The notes beneath the pieces are model-generated. The model searched no databases and was not told the origin of the DNA. It was given only the letters and a program-made list of their open reading frames with translations. From assembly GCA_965225735.1 (NCBI GenBank), contig CBDDBN010000027.1, forward strand, positions 248,001 through 312,000: a stretch of DNA of 64,000 bases, in the 5' to 3' direction. This DNA comes from Denitrobaculum sp965225735. Its GTDB lineage: Bacteria; Pseudomonadota; Alphaproteobacteria; Kiloniellales; Kiloniellaceae. Below, one piece after another: positions 51,021 through 60,024 of this stretch (position 1 is the stretch's first letter; every line of letters starts with the position of its first letter). The position numbers and the translations under genes were made by a program.

Positions 51021-51190
51021 AGCAAAAGGCGTTTGTTCGGTCTCAAAATCCGAGCGGATCAAGATGCAGCTTTCGATCGGCGGTTCCGATTGCTATGACA
51101 GCGGGCGGCGAAGCTGGGTCGATATAATCTCGGTAAACACGAGGTCTTCGGACGGCGTGAACGCCAATTTTTTTGTGGAGGAGTTTGGCG

Positions 51191-51496
51191 ATGGGCTTGA
51201 TCGAAAAAGGACGTAATCTCTTCGTCATCGATATCGAGTACAGCGCCCCGCAGGAAGAGGTGGATGCTCTGATCGCGGATCACATGACCTTCGTGAAAAA
51301 GAACTACGCCGAAAAGCGCTTCATCGTCTCCGGCCCCAAGATCCCGCGCAGCGGCGGCATGATCATCGCGGTTGCGGAAAGCAAAGCCGAGGTGGAAGCC
51401 TTGATCAAGGAAGACCCTTTCCACATCCATCAGGTCGCAAACTTCACTATTACCGAGTTTCTGCCGCGCACGGCGATGGAGGGCTTGATTGGATGA
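51191..51496 (+). CDS. YciI-family protein
   Basis: The 101-residue protein has the small ferredoxin-like fold: NLFVIDIEYSAPQEEVDALI, SGPKIPRSGGMIIAVAESKA and a family-typical KEDPFHIHQVANFTITEF with conserved Asp and His. GGAGGAG lies upstream of the ATG at 51191. It is convergent with the IolB gene. It is more similar to the classical YciI pattern than the copy at 33634. Function is unknown. Confidence 0.88.
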   Translation: MGLIEKGRNLFVIDIEYSAPQEEVDALIADHMTFVKKNYAEKRFIVSGPKIPRSGGMIIAVAESKAEVEALIKEDPFHIHQVANFTITEFLPRTAMEGLIG

Positions 51497-51545
51497 CGGC
51501 GGCGTTAGCGGACATCTCGCTCAATACCCTGGGCCCTTCCCTCCG

Positions 51546-52385
51546 TTAACCCACCTTCTTCTGTTCCGCGTCTCGCCCGTCAGCATCCCGTTGCGCGATC
51601 CAGTCATGAGCCGGATCGTTCTTGAAGCGCCACTTGCGGATCGGGCCGGCCATGACGTTTAGATAGTACATTTCGTAGCCGTAGGGCGCGCCGCAGGGGT
51701 GATGACCGCGCGGCACCAGGACCACGTCGCCATCCTTCACCGTGAAGGTCTCGTCGAGATCGCCGTCCTCCGTGTAGACCCGCTGGATGCCGAAACCCTG
51801 AGGCGGGTCGAGGCGGTGGTAATAGGTCTCTTCCAGATAGGTGATGTTGGGGTAATCGTCTTCGTCGTGGCGATGGCTGGGATAGGACGACCAGTTACCA
51901 TTCGGCGTGAAGACCTCCGTGACCAGCAGGCTGTCGGCCACATCCTGGCCTTCCATGGCGATGTTGTTGATGTAGCGCGTGTTGTTACCAGTGCCGCGGG
52001 GCATTGTGACGACGCCTTCGGGGCCGAGCCGCTGAGCCTTGTGCTTACCCATGCCAGGCGCAGTGCCGACCGCGAGGGTGCACTTGCTGGTCGCGACGGC
52101 CTGCCACTCACTGTCATTGGGCACATAGAGGCAGTGCGGCGGCGTGCGCTCGAAGACGTTCATGCGCTCCCCCATCTCGCCGAAGTCTTCGCCGGCCGCA
52201 GTGATCTTCGCCTTGCCCTCCACCAATACGAGGATGGCCTCTCGCCCGCCGGTGGCCTCGCCAACCTGATCTCCGGCCTCCAGGTGATAGAGACTGAAGC
52301 CCACATAGCGCCAGCCCGCGTTCTCCGGCGTGATGTCGAGAACCTTTCTGCTATCGCCCGTGGGTTTTCTATGAAGATCAGCCAT
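51546..52385 (-). CDS. iolB: 5-deoxy-glucuronate isomerase IolB
   Basis: The 279-residue bicupin enzyme belongs to the inositol catabolic pathway and converts 5-deoxy-glucuronate to 2-deoxy-5-keto-gluconate. Recognised blocks are VFTPNGNWSSYPSHRHDEDD (metal-binding His and Glu residues), YYHRLDPPQGFGIQRVYTED and VLVPRGHHPCGAPYGYEMYY. The ATG at 52385 has AGGTG at better spacing than the one at 52394. No other iol gene is next to it here; it is isolated from the rest of the pathway in this window. Confidence 0.93.
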   Translation of the reverse strand: MADLHRKPTGDSRKVLDITPENAGWRYVGFSLYHLEAGDQVGEATGGREAILVLVEGKAKITAAGEDFGEMGERMNVFERTPPHCLYVPNDSEWQAVATSKCTLAVGTAPGMGKHKAQRLGPEGVVTMPRGTGNNTRYINNIAMEGQDVADSLLVTEVFTPNGNWSSYPSHRHDEDDYPNITYLEETYYHRLDPPQGFGIQRVYTEDGDLDETFTVKDGDVVLVPRGHHPCGAPYGYEMYYLNVMAGPIRKWRFKNDPAHDWIAQRDADGRDAEQKKVG

Positions 52386-52534
52386 TTCATGCACCTTTCA
52401 GAGATCTCTTGTCCGCGCCGTCGCCAGCGCAGGGCCACGCCATTCTCACAATATAGTTTTCAAACGCAAGAAGCGGAGTTTTCCCAACGAAGCCTTCCTC
52501 TTTGATGGGTACCGAAATCAACGAGGAAAGCGAA

Positions 52535-53173
52535 ATGATCACTCTTTTCAACTACGGCCCGTCCCAGAACGGCTACAAAGTCCGCCTTCTGCTCAAACAG
52601 TTGGGCCTGGAATATCGGACCGTCGATATCGCCATTTTCGACGGCGAAAGCCGCACGCAGGAGTTCCTGAAGAAGAACCCCATGGGCGCCGTGCCCGTCC
52701 TACAGTTGGAAGACGGCAGCTATCTGCCGGAATCCAATGCCATCCTGAACTATCTGGCCGAGGGCACGAAGTTTCTTTCGGACATTCCTTTGGAGCGGGC
52801 TCAAACCCTGCGCTGGATGTTCTTCGAGCAGGAATATGTCCAATCCAGTATCGCCACGCTGCGTCATCGGATCTTGACCGGAAAACTAGTGCCTGACAGC
52901 CCGGTGACTGCCGAGCGGCGCAAGCTGGGCGAAAGGGTCCTGACCGCCCTCAACAACCATCTGCGCGACCGGGCGCTTCTCGTCGGCGAGCGCTACTCCA
53001 TCGCCGACATCTCCATCTTCGCCTACGCGGGTTTGTCGGAGGATGCGGGCTACCGGCTGTCAGACTATCCGGCGTTCGAAGCCTGGACGAAACGCGTTCG
53101 CGCGCAACCGAATTTCCTGGACGACGTCATCCCCTACTCGGTCGATCCCCATTCGCACCGGGAGCTGGGGTGA
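52535..53173 (+). CDS. Glutathione S-transferase family protein
   Basis: The 212-residue protein has thioredoxin-fold segments ITLFNYGPSQNGYKVRLLLK, KNPMGAVPVLQLEDGSYLPE with cis-Pro, and SNAILNYLAEGTK as the glutathione-binding SNAI motif. The helical domain contains YSIADISIFAYAGLSEDAGY with the N-capping box Asp. GAGGAAAG lies before the ATG at 52535. It is a stand-alone gene; the substrate is unknown. Confidence 0.9.
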   Translation: MITLFNYGPSQNGYKVRLLLKQLGLEYRTVDIAIFDGESRTQEFLKKNPMGAVPVLQLEDGSYLPESNAILNYLAEGTKFLSDIPLERAQTLRWMFFEQEYVQSSIATLRHRILTGKLVPDSPVTAERRKLGERVLTALNNHLRDRALLVGERYSIADISIFAYAGLSEDAGYRLSDYPAFEAWTKRVRAQPNFLDDVIPYSVDPHSHRELG

Positions 53174-53181
53174 AGATGTAC

Positions 53182-53514
53182 TTAGCTTGAAGACGCTTTC
53201 CCCGGCCCAGTGCCTTGGCAAAGCTCAGCCTTCGTCGAGTAAAAGGGCGCACAGAAGATATAGAGTTCGGCCCCCTTAAGTATGTAAGCCTCGTTCGTAA
53301 GTCCGAGATCGATCGTCTGTAGCCTGCAATCCTGATCGAGAGGTTCCGTTCGGGCGCAAGCAGCAACCGCTCGATGCACGAACATGGCACCTCTGTTTTC
53401 GCCAAACATCAACAAAGTCAGAAAGAGATTAGCAAAAACCGCGAGAGCGAGAGCTGCGAAGAATACACCGACAAAGATACGTTTTGTTCTTCCAGACTTG
53501 ATATGTTCGTTCAT
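53182..53514 (-). CDS. Hypothetical single-helix membrane protein
   Basis: The 110-residue protein has a basic N-terminus (MNEHIKSGRTKR) followed by one hydrophobic helix (IFVGVFFAALALAVFANLFL). A short extracytoplasmic part follows with four cysteines (AACAR, DCRLQ, IFCAP and ELCQG) that could form disulfides. It is not recognised. The gene is convergent with the GST gene and stands alone. The following 222 bases (53515-53736) show nothing convincing. Confidence 0.55.
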   Translation of the reverse strand: MNEHIKSGRTKRIFVGVFFAALALAVFANLFLTLLMFGENRGAMFVHRAVAACARTEPLDQDCRLQTIDLGLTNEAYILKGAELYIFCAPFYSTKAELCQGTGPGKASSS

Positions 53515-53736
53515 GGAAACCGATTCCGGTTACTTGATGCAGTCGGTATCCTGCCACAGCACATCGTTTTTGAAGCGGGAATTTGCTCCCGTCCCTATCG
53601 TCCACAGCTTTGCGTTCGATAAGTCTCGTGACCACGTTCATAATCGATTGAACCGACTATCGGCGAAACTTAATGTGGATCGGTAAGGCGTTCGAAGTCT
53701 GACGCGTCCTATGAAATCGGCGAAGAGGAAACATCC

Positions 53737-54252
53737 GTGAATCTCGACGAAATCCCCGTACTGGAAACCGAGCGGCTCGTCCTGAGGGGCCCGCGCGCCA
53801 GCGATTACGAGGCCTTCCTGGAGTTCTATACGGACGGTGAGGCCTCCCACTTCTACGGTGGACCGCTGCGCCCCGACGGCGCCTGGAAACGCCTGGCGCA
53901 GGATGTTGGGCACTGGCAGCTTCGCGGCTACGGTCTCTGGACCGTCGAAGACCGGCACACCAGGGAAGTCTATGGCGGCTGCGGCCTATTCTGGGCAGAG
54001 GGCTGGCCGCGCCCGGAACTCACCTGGTGGCTGCGGGCCGGCGCGAGAGGTCGCGGATATGCCACCGAAGCCTCTCGCGCCGTGATCCGCTACGCGCTAG
54101 AGGAAGCCGGCTGGGATCATGTCGAAACTCACATGGACGACAACAACGAGCCGGCACGACGGCTCGCCCTGCGCCTGGGCGGCCAGCAGACCGCCCGTGA
54201 ACGCTTCCCCGACGGCAAGGAACGGAACGTCTATAAGCTATCGCTGGATTGA
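53737..54252 (+). CDS. GNAT-family N-acetyltransferase (RimJ/RimL-like)
   Basis: The 171-residue protein starts at a GTG with GAGGAA upstream. Family segments are PVLETERLVLRGPRASDYEA, the acetyl-CoA loop GARGRGYATEASRAVIRYAL and DNNEPARRLALRLGGQ. It is related in layout to the GNAT at 18988. It is convergent with the large flavoprotein gene at 54269. The acceptor is unknown. Confidence 0.9.
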   Translation: MNLDEIPVLETERLVLRGPRASDYEAFLEFYTDGEASHFYGGPLRPDGAWKRLAQDVGHWQLRGYGLWTVEDRHTREVYGGCGLFWAEGWPRPELTWWLRAGARGRGYATEASRAVIRYALEEAGWDHVETHMDDNNEPARRLALRLGGQQTARERFPDGKERNVYKLSLD

Positions 54253-54268
54253 CTGGCGGTTTGGGCAG

Positions 54269-56704
54269 TTACCCCCGCATCCGGGTCGCGTCGGGATCGA
54301 ATAGCGGTGCTCCCTGAACCTTCGCCGGGCGGCGGTTGCCCAAGATCTCGATCTCGAAGCTGTCACTGACCGCGCCGTTGCCCAGTTCCGCCGGCACGTA
54401 ACCCAGCGCCACCGACTTGCCCGCGTCGTGGGCGTAGCCGCCGGAGGTGATCCAGCCGACCACCTTACCCCTGTGCCAGACCGGCTCGTCGCCGATGACA
54501 TCCGCGTCCTCGGCCTCGACCGTGAAGGCGAGCAGTTTGAGTTTGCAGCCTTCCTGCTTGTCGCGCGCGGCCGCTTCCCGGCCAATGAAGTCGTTCTTGG
54601 TGAGATCGACGAAGCGGTCGAGACCGGCCTCGAAGGGACTGTAGATCGGGCGATATTCCCGCGCCCAGGTGCCGAAGCCCTTTTCCAGACGCAAGGCGTT
54701 GAGCGCCCGGCCGCCGAAGAGCCTGATACCGAACGCCGCGCCCTCGGCCATCAGCAGATCGAAGAGCGCCTGCTGGTACTCCGGTTTGACCCAGATCTCG
54801 TAGCCCAGATCGCCGGTGAAGCTGATGCGTCCGACCAGCGCCGGAATCATCCCCAGATCCAACTCGCGGATCGACATGAAGCGAAAGGCTTCGTTGGACA
54901 CATCGTGATAGGTCAGCTTCTGCAGCAGTTCGCGCGATTTGGGGCCGGCGATGGAGAGACCCGTCATGTTCAGACCGAGGGCCTGAATCTGCACGCCACT
55001 CTCCGGCAGATGGGATTCGAACCAGCGCATGTGATAGTCCTCGGCCACGCCGGAGCCGAAGATGTAGAAGCGCTCGTCGCTCAAGCGCGCAACGGTGAAG
55101 TCACCGATTAGCTTGCCGGCGTGATTGAGCATCGGCGTGAGGGTGATACGGCCATTGCGCGGCATTTTGTTGGCCAAAAGGCGCGACAGCCAGGCTTCCG
55201 CATCCGGCCCCGTAATCTCGTACTTGGCGAAGCTGGAGGTCTCGAGAAGACCGACCCCGTTACGCACGGCGGCGCATTCTTCCGCGACCGAATCATGCGC
55301 GTTGGAACGCTTGAAGGTGACGTCCTCGACAGCCTCCTCGCTCTCGGGCGCAAACCAGAGCGCATGCTCCAGGCCCGCCGCGGCACCGAAGACCGCGTTC
55401 TTCGCCGCCAGCCGGTCATGGATCGGCGTCATGCGCAGCGGACGTCCCGCCGGCAGTTCTTCGTTGGGAAAAGCAATGGAGAAACGGCGTCCGTAATTCT
55501 CGCGCACCTTGGCGTTTGTGTAGGCCTTGGTCGCCCAATCGCCATAGCGCGCCGCGTCCATTGCCCAGACATCGAAACCCGGATCGCCGTCGATCATCCA
55601 GTTGGCCAGCGCCAGCCCGACACCGCCACCCTGACTGAAACCAGCCATCACGCCGACCGCGAGCCAATAGTTGTCGAGGCCGCGCACCGGGCCGATGACC
55701 GGGTTGCCGTCGGGTGCGAAAGTGAAGGGTCCGTGGATGATGTTCTTGATGCCGGCATTGTTGAAGGCCGGAAAGCGCTCGAAGCCGCGGGTCAGGTTGT
55801 CCGCGATCTTGTCCAGATCCGGCGGCAACAGCTCCGCGCCAAAATTCCAGGGCGTTTCATGTTCGGACCAGGGTTCACCGTTCCGCTCGTAGGTGCCCAT
55901 CAGCATCCCGGTGCGTTCCTGGCGCATGTAGATCTCGCCGTCGAAGTCGATGCAGTGCACCACTTCCTTGCCGTCGTGGCGTTTATTGTAAGCGACGACC
56001 TCTTCCATCTCTTCGGTCAGGATGTACTGGTGCGCCATGGCCAGCACGGGCAGCTCCTGCCCGACCATGCGGCCGACCTCGCGGGCCCAGAGGCCGCCGG
56101 CATTGACCACATGCTCGGCGTGAATATTGCCCTTGTCAGTGATCACGTCCCAGGTGCCGTCGACTCGTTGCTGCAGATCGGTCACGCGGGTATGACGATA
56201 GACTTCAGCCCCATTGACCCGGGCCGCCTTCGCGTAGGCATGGGTCGTACCGGATGGATCGAGGTGCCCTTCCAGCGGATGCCACATGGCGCCGATGAAC
56301 TTGTCCTTGTCCATCAGCGGGAAGTGTTCGTAGGCCTCGTCCAGAGAGATCAGGTCGGTCTGCACCCCCAGATAGCGGTTCTTGGCATGCGCCGCCTTCA
56401 GCCAGTCCAGACGCTCCTCGCTGGAGACCAGCATGATGCCGCCGGTGATGTGAAGCCCGCAGGGTTGCTCAGAAATCTCCTCGATCTCTTTATAGAGTTC
56501 GATGGTGTATTCCTGCAGCTTGGCGACGTTCGGATCGCCATTCAGGGTATGAAAGCCGCCCGCCGCGTGCCAGGTCGACCCGGCGGTCAGTTCCTCGCGC
56601 TCCAAGAGCACGACATCTTTCCAGCCTCCTTTGGTCAGATGGTAGAGAACGCTGCACCCGACGACGCCGCCACCGATGACCGCGACCTGAACCTCAGACT
56701 TCAT
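54269..56704 (-). CDS. GcvT-family FAD-dependent demethylase, second copy
   Basis: The 811-residue protein has the same architecture as the gene at 44557. The DAO/FAD domain reads VQVAVIGGGVVGCSVLYHLT with GSTWHAAGGFHTLNGD. The GcvT folate domain follows from about residue 420 (GLLETSSFAKYEITGPDAEA, ISFTGDLGYEIWVKPEYQQ), and the end is GWITSGGYAHDAGKSVALGY. It is probably a dimethylglycine-, sarcosine- or related N-methyl-compound dehydrogenase that forms 5,10-methylene-THF. The two paralogues differ in many active-site stretches, so substrates may differ. The ATG at 56704 gives the normal start. Confidence 0.92.
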   Translation of the reverse strand: MKSEVQVAVIGGGVVGCSVLYHLTKGGWKDVVLLEREELTAGSTWHAAGGFHTLNGDPNVAKLQEYTIELYKEIEEISEQPCGLHITGGIMLVSSEERLDWLKAAHAKNRYLGVQTDLISLDEAYEHFPLMDKDKFIGAMWHPLEGHLDPSGTTHAYAKAARVNGAEVYRHTRVTDLQQRVDGTWDVITDKGNIHAEHVVNAGGLWAREVGRMVGQELPVLAMAHQYILTEEMEEVVAYNKRHDGKEVVHCIDFDGEIYMRQERTGMLMGTYERNGEPWSEHETPWNFGAELLPPDLDKIADNLTRGFERFPAFNNAGIKNIIHGPFTFAPDGNPVIGPVRGLDNYWLAVGVMAGFSQGGGVGLALANWMIDGDPGFDVWAMDAARYGDWATKAYTNAKVRENYGRRFSIAFPNEELPAGRPLRMTPIHDRLAAKNAVFGAAAGLEHALWFAPESEEAVEDVTFKRSNAHDSVAEECAAVRNGVGLLETSSFAKYEITGPDAEAWLSRLLANKMPRNGRITLTPMLNHAGKLIGDFTVARLSDERFYIFGSGVAEDYHMRWFESHLPESGVQIQALGLNMTGLSIAGPKSRELLQKLTYHDVSNEAFRFMSIRELDLGMIPALVGRISFTGDLGYEIWVKPEYQQALFDLLMAEGAAFGIRLFGGRALNALRLEKGFGTWAREYRPIYSPFEAGLDRFVDLTKNDFIGREAAARDKQEGCKLKLLAFTVEAEDADVIGDEPVWHRGKVVGWITSGGYAHDAGKSVALGYVPAELGNGAVSDSFEIEILGNRRPAKVQGAPLFDPDATRMRG

Positions 56705-56856
56705 TTCTTCGCAACTCCAACGGGCCGTCATTTCGACGGCAAATCAACAATGTCGCTGAAGATGCTGTCACAGCCCGTTGCGAGAACACAGTTCCATTAG
56801 CGACACCTATTGGGACCGATCTCCCAGGCTAATGGTTATTCAAAGGATGCCCATTG

Positions 56857-57768
56857 CTAAATGCTCGCCAAAGCCCCCACTGCCGCGTCGATTTCCGCCG
56901 CCTGAGGAAACGACGGCTGCGCGCCCTCCCGCGTACAGGCAAGCGCGCCCGCCACCGCGGCGCGCGCCATGGCCGCCTGAAGATCCGCCCCGGCATCCAG
57001 GCCCGCAGCCAGGACGCCCGCGAAGGTATCCCCTGCCCCGGTGGTGTCGACCGGTTCGACCTTTAGGGAGGGCACCCGAAGGACCTGCGCGCCGTCCGAG
57101 GCGATGGCTCCTTCGGCGCCCAACGTCGCGACGACGGTGAGGCTCAGATCACTGGCAAGGGCTTTTATCGTCGCCTCCTGCCCTTCTCCGCCGATACCGA
57201 GCTGCGCCGCCAGATCCCCCGCCTCGGTCTCATTGACCAGCAGCATCGAGATATCGGCGAAGGCCTCCTTCGCCAGAGGAACAAAGGGCGCCAGACTGAG
57301 GATCACGCGCGCCCCGGCAGCCTTCGCCGCGCGGGCAGCCGCAAAGGTCTCTGTTTCGGTCACCTCCATCTGCAGCATCAGACTGTCGCCGGGGCCTAGT
57401 CCGGCCTGCGCAATCTGAGACGCCTCGCCGCGCAGGTTGGCGCCCGGCGAGAGGATGATGGTGTTTTCGCCCGCCTCGTCCACGGTGATCACGGCGACGC
57501 CACTGGTCTCGCCCCGAACCTCGACGGCGTCGAGATCCACAGCGGCGGTGCGCAATTCGGACAGCGCGAGCGTTGCGAAATCGTCGCTGCCAACCGCGCC
57601 CACCATACACACCTCGGCCCCGGCCCGGCGCGCCGCCAAAGCCTGGTTCGCCCCCTTGCCGCCGGGAAACTGTGCGATGTCCGATCCGTGAACCGTTTCC
57701 CCCGGCCTGGGCAGCTTAGCGACCCGCGTTACAAGATCGAGATTGATCGAGCCGAAAACCGTAATCAT
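56857..57768 (-). CDS. rbsK: Ribokinase (PfkB family)
   Basis: The protein has 303 residues. The family start MITVFGSINLDLVTRVAKLP with GETVHG, the first signature GGKGANQALAARRAG, and the C-terminal VDTTGAGDTFAGVLAAGLDA (anion hole and catalytic Asp) all fit ribokinase. It phosphorylates ribose or a similar sugar with ATP. AAAGGAAC precedes the ATG at 57768. It is divergent from the GntR/mannonate-dehydratase pair across 310 bases, and its real substrate could be another sugar. Confidence 0.88.
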   Translation of the reverse strand: MITVFGSINLDLVTRVAKLPRPGETVHGSDIAQFPGGKGANQALAARRAGAEVCMVGAVGSDDFATLALSELRTAAVDLDAVEVRGETSGVAVITVDEAGENTIILSPGANLRGEASQIAQAGLGPGDSLMLQMEVTETETFAAARAAKAAGARVILSLAPFVPLAKEAFADISMLLVNETEAGDLAAQLGIGGEGQEATIKALASDLSLTVVATLGAEGAIASDGAQVLRVPSLKVEPVDTTGAGDTFAGVLAAGLDAGADLQAAMARAAVAGALACTREGAQPSFPQAAEIDAAVGALASI

Positions 57769-58078
57769 GCACGTTCCTTTCGCGGGCATTGCAACCGATC
57801 CTGCGCGGTCGCTCGAGGGAGCTTCATTTTCTGCCCGTCTTCTTTCGCTCCCCTTTGCAGTCTACGTCGTAGACACGAAGAGCAGCAAGGCGGCGTCGCC
57901 AGATGCTGTTGCCTTTGCGCGTTTGCAAAAAGCCACAAACGGGACCGGCGCCAGAAAACAGCAGTGATCGGACCTGCCATTGCCGTAAGAGCTTTCTGTT
58001 GTGTCTGCCTTCTCGACTTGTATACTAGTGCACAAGACCGGACGGAATGCGTCATCCAAGACAAACTTCATTGTTTCT
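57769..58078. promoter_or_regulatory. Divergent intergenic region between ribokinase and the GntR regulator
   Basis: These 310 bases hold no credible gene. The only clear signal is the GntR-type palindrome at 58017-58036, described separately. I see no terminator or additional repeat. Confidence 0.4.
58017..58036. promoter_or_regulatory. GntR-type palindromic operator
   Basis: A 20-bp near-palindrome CTTGTATAC-TA-GTGCACAAG is centred on CTAG, with 16 of 20 positions symmetric. It lies 43 bases before the GntR ATG at 58079 and has the TTGTATAC half-site common for FCD-type GntR regulators. Confidence 0.7.
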
Positions 58079-58819
58079 ATGCCCTTCCTAAGAGACTTCA
58101 GCATCGCGCCCGAACGACCTGCCGCAGGTCAAATCGTGGAACACCTGCGCAATGCGATCGTCCGGCTCGAGCTGCCGCCAGGCCGGATGCTGTCCGAAAG
58201 CGATCTCGCCGAGCGCTGCGGTGTCAGCCGCACACCCGTGCGGGAAGCCCTGATCAAATTGACTCAGCAAGGCTTCATCGAGGTTCGGCCACAGCGCGGC
58301 ACCTTCATCACAAAAATCAAGCCGCAGGAACTGCTCGAAGCCCGCTTCATCCGCGAGGCCATCGAAACTGCTGTGATCGACCGGGTCGTGGGGCGCCTGG
58401 ACAAGCCGGCGGTGGCCCGCTGCAAGAGCCTGCTAGAGGCACAGAGGGCGGCCGCGGCCGCCGTTGACATCTATGCCTTTCACCGCGCGGACGACGCCTT
58501 CCACAGCGCACTCGCCGAGGCCACCGGGTTCGCCAGGGTTGGCGGTATGATCGAAAGCGAAAAAGCGCTGATGGACCGCGTGCGAATCCTCAGCTTGAAG
58601 AAGACGCCGCCCTTCAAACGCCTAATCGCCCAGCACAAAGCTATTCTGGACGCCGTGGTGGCAGGAGACCGGGACAAGGCGCTGGCCCAAATGCGCAGCC
58701 ATCTGCGCGAAGTCCTGACCACCCTGCCCCAGGCCTCGCGCGACCACCCCGAATACTTTACCGAAACGATCGAACCCGGCGAAAGCTGGGCCGAGTTAGA
58801 ATCCGGAGCAGTCCTATGA
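58079..58819 (+). CDS. GntR-family (FCD) regulator
   Basis: The 246-residue protein has the winged helix MLSESDLAERCGVSRTPVRE with ALIKLTQQGFIEVRPQRGTF. The FCD domain carries its likely metal-site residues in AFHRADDAFHSALAEATGF and RLIAQHKAILDAVVAGDRDK. Its stop overlaps the start of the mannonate dehydratase gene (four bases), so it is co-translated with the enzyme it probably controls. The ATG at 58079 fits the family; the frame to 58001 crosses the operator and is unlikely. Confidence 0.92.
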   Translation: MPFLRDFSIAPERPAAGQIVEHLRNAIVRLELPPGRMLSESDLAERCGVSRTPVREALIKLTQQGFIEVRPQRGTFITKIKPQELLEARFIREAIETAVIDRVVGRLDKPAVARCKSLLEAQRAAAAAVDIYAFHRADDAFHSALAEATGFARVGGMIESEKALMDRVRILSLKKTPPFKRLIAQHKAILDAVVAGDRDKALAQMRSHLREVLTTLPQASRDHPEYFTETIEPGESWAELESGAVL

Positions 58820-60024
58820 AAATCGAATCCGCCAAGGTCATCGTCACCTGTCCCGGCCGGAACTTCGTGACCCTCAAGATCACCACCGAAAGCGGGGTTT
58901 ATGGCATCGGCGACGCCACTCTGAATGGCCGCGAATTGGCGGTGGCGTCCTATCTGGAAGACCATGTCATCCCCTGCCTGATCGGACGCGACGCCGGACA
59001 GATTGAGGACATTTGGCAATATCTCTACCGCGGCGCCTATTGGCGGAAGGGCCCTGTCACCATGTCGGCGATCTCAGCGGTGGATGTGGCGCTCTGGGAC
59101 ATCAAGGCGAAAGCCGCCGGCATGCCGCTTTATCAGCTGCTGGGCGGGCGCAGCCGCAACGGCGTTTTGGTTTACGGCCATGCCAACGGCCGGGATCTCG
59201 ATGAGACGCTTGAAGCGGTGGGGCGTTACGTCGAGATGGGCTACAAGGCGATCCGCGTGCAGTGCGGCGTTCCGGGCATGGATAAGGTCTACGGCGTCGG
59301 CAAGGGCGACCTTTTTTATGAGCCGGCGGAAAAGGGCCTGCCGCCCGAGGAATCCTGGTCGACCCCCGATTATCTTCGGTTCATTCCGGGTGTCTTCAAA
59401 GCCGTGCGCGAGAAGTTCGGCGAGGCCCCGCTGCTGCTGCACGACTGCCACCACCGCCTGACCCCAATTGAGGCGGCACGCCTGGGCAAGGATCTGGAGC
59501 CCTATCGCCTGTTCTGGATCGAGGACGCCACACCGGCGGAGAACCAGGATGCCTTCCGCTTGATCCGCCAACACACCACCACGCCTCTAGCGGTCGGCGA
59601 GATCTTTAGCACGGTGTGGGACGCCAAGGACCTTATTCAGAACCAGCTGATCGATTACATCCGCGCGACCTTGGTGCATGCCGGCGGGATCACGCACCTG
59701 CGCAACATCGCGGCGCTGGCCGCGCTCTATCAGGTGCGCACCGGTTTCCACGGCGCGACCGATCTCTCGCCCGTCACCATGGGCGCGGCGCTGCATTTCG
59801 ATACCTGGGTGCCCAACTTCGGCATTCAGGAGTACATGCGCCATACGCCGGAGACCGACGCGGTCTTTTCGCACGACTATAGCTACGCGGACGGGATGCT
59901 AAAGGTCGGCGACACGCCCGGTCACGGCGTCGACATCGATGAAGAACTGGCGGCCAAATATCCCTACGACCGCGCCTATCTGCCTGTGAACCGCCTAACC
60001 GACGGCACGCTTTGGAACTGGTGA
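58816..60024 (+). CDS. manD: D-mannonate dehydratase, enolase superfamily (ManD)
   Basis: The 402-residue protein has exactly the length of characterised ManD enzymes. The magnesium ligands fall at Asp210 (LLLHDCHHRL, with the catalytic-type His212), Glu236 (FWIEDATPAENQ) and Glu262 (PLAVGEIFSTVWD), the same numbers as I recall for the Novosphingobium enzyme. The C-terminal YDRAYLPVNRLTDGTLWNW is also typical. It dehydrates mannonate to 2-keto-3-deoxygluconate; some family members act slowly or on gluconate. It overlaps the LysR gene by 30 bases at its 3' end. Confidence 0.93.
   Translation: MKIESAKVIVTCPGRNFVTLKITTESGVYGIGDATLNGRELAVASYLEDHVIPCLIGRDAGQIEDIWQYLYRGAYWRKGPVTMSAISAVDVALWDIKAKAAGMPLYQLLGGRSRNGVLVYGHANGRDLDETLEAVGRYVEMGYKAIRVQCGVPGMDKVYGVGKGDLFYEPAEKGLPPEESWSTPDYLRFIPGVFKAVREKFGEAPLLLHDCHHRLTPIEAARLGKDLEPYRLFWIEDATPAENQDAFRLIRQHTTTPLAVGEIFSTVWDAKDLIQNQLIDYIRATLVHAGGITHLRNIAALAALYQVRTGFHGATDLSPVTMGAALHFDTWVPNFGIQEYMRHTPETDAVFSHDYSYADGMLKVGDTPGHGVDIDEELAAKYPYDRAYLPVNRLTDGTLWNW

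Noticed and set aside
51123..51128. TATAAT upstream of the YciI gene at 51191
   Set aside because: No -35 element occurs at a suitable distance, so a promoter call is not supported.
53429..53641. 70-codon minus-strand frame between the GST and GNAT genes
   Set aside because: It has no ribosome site, overlaps the start of the small membrane protein gene and reads like random sequence.
55121..56800. 559-codon open frame on the plus strand
   Set aside because: It lies fully antisense to the GcvT-family flavoprotein, whose translation is clearly homologous. The antisense product has no recognisable domain; such frames are common opposite GC-rich genes.
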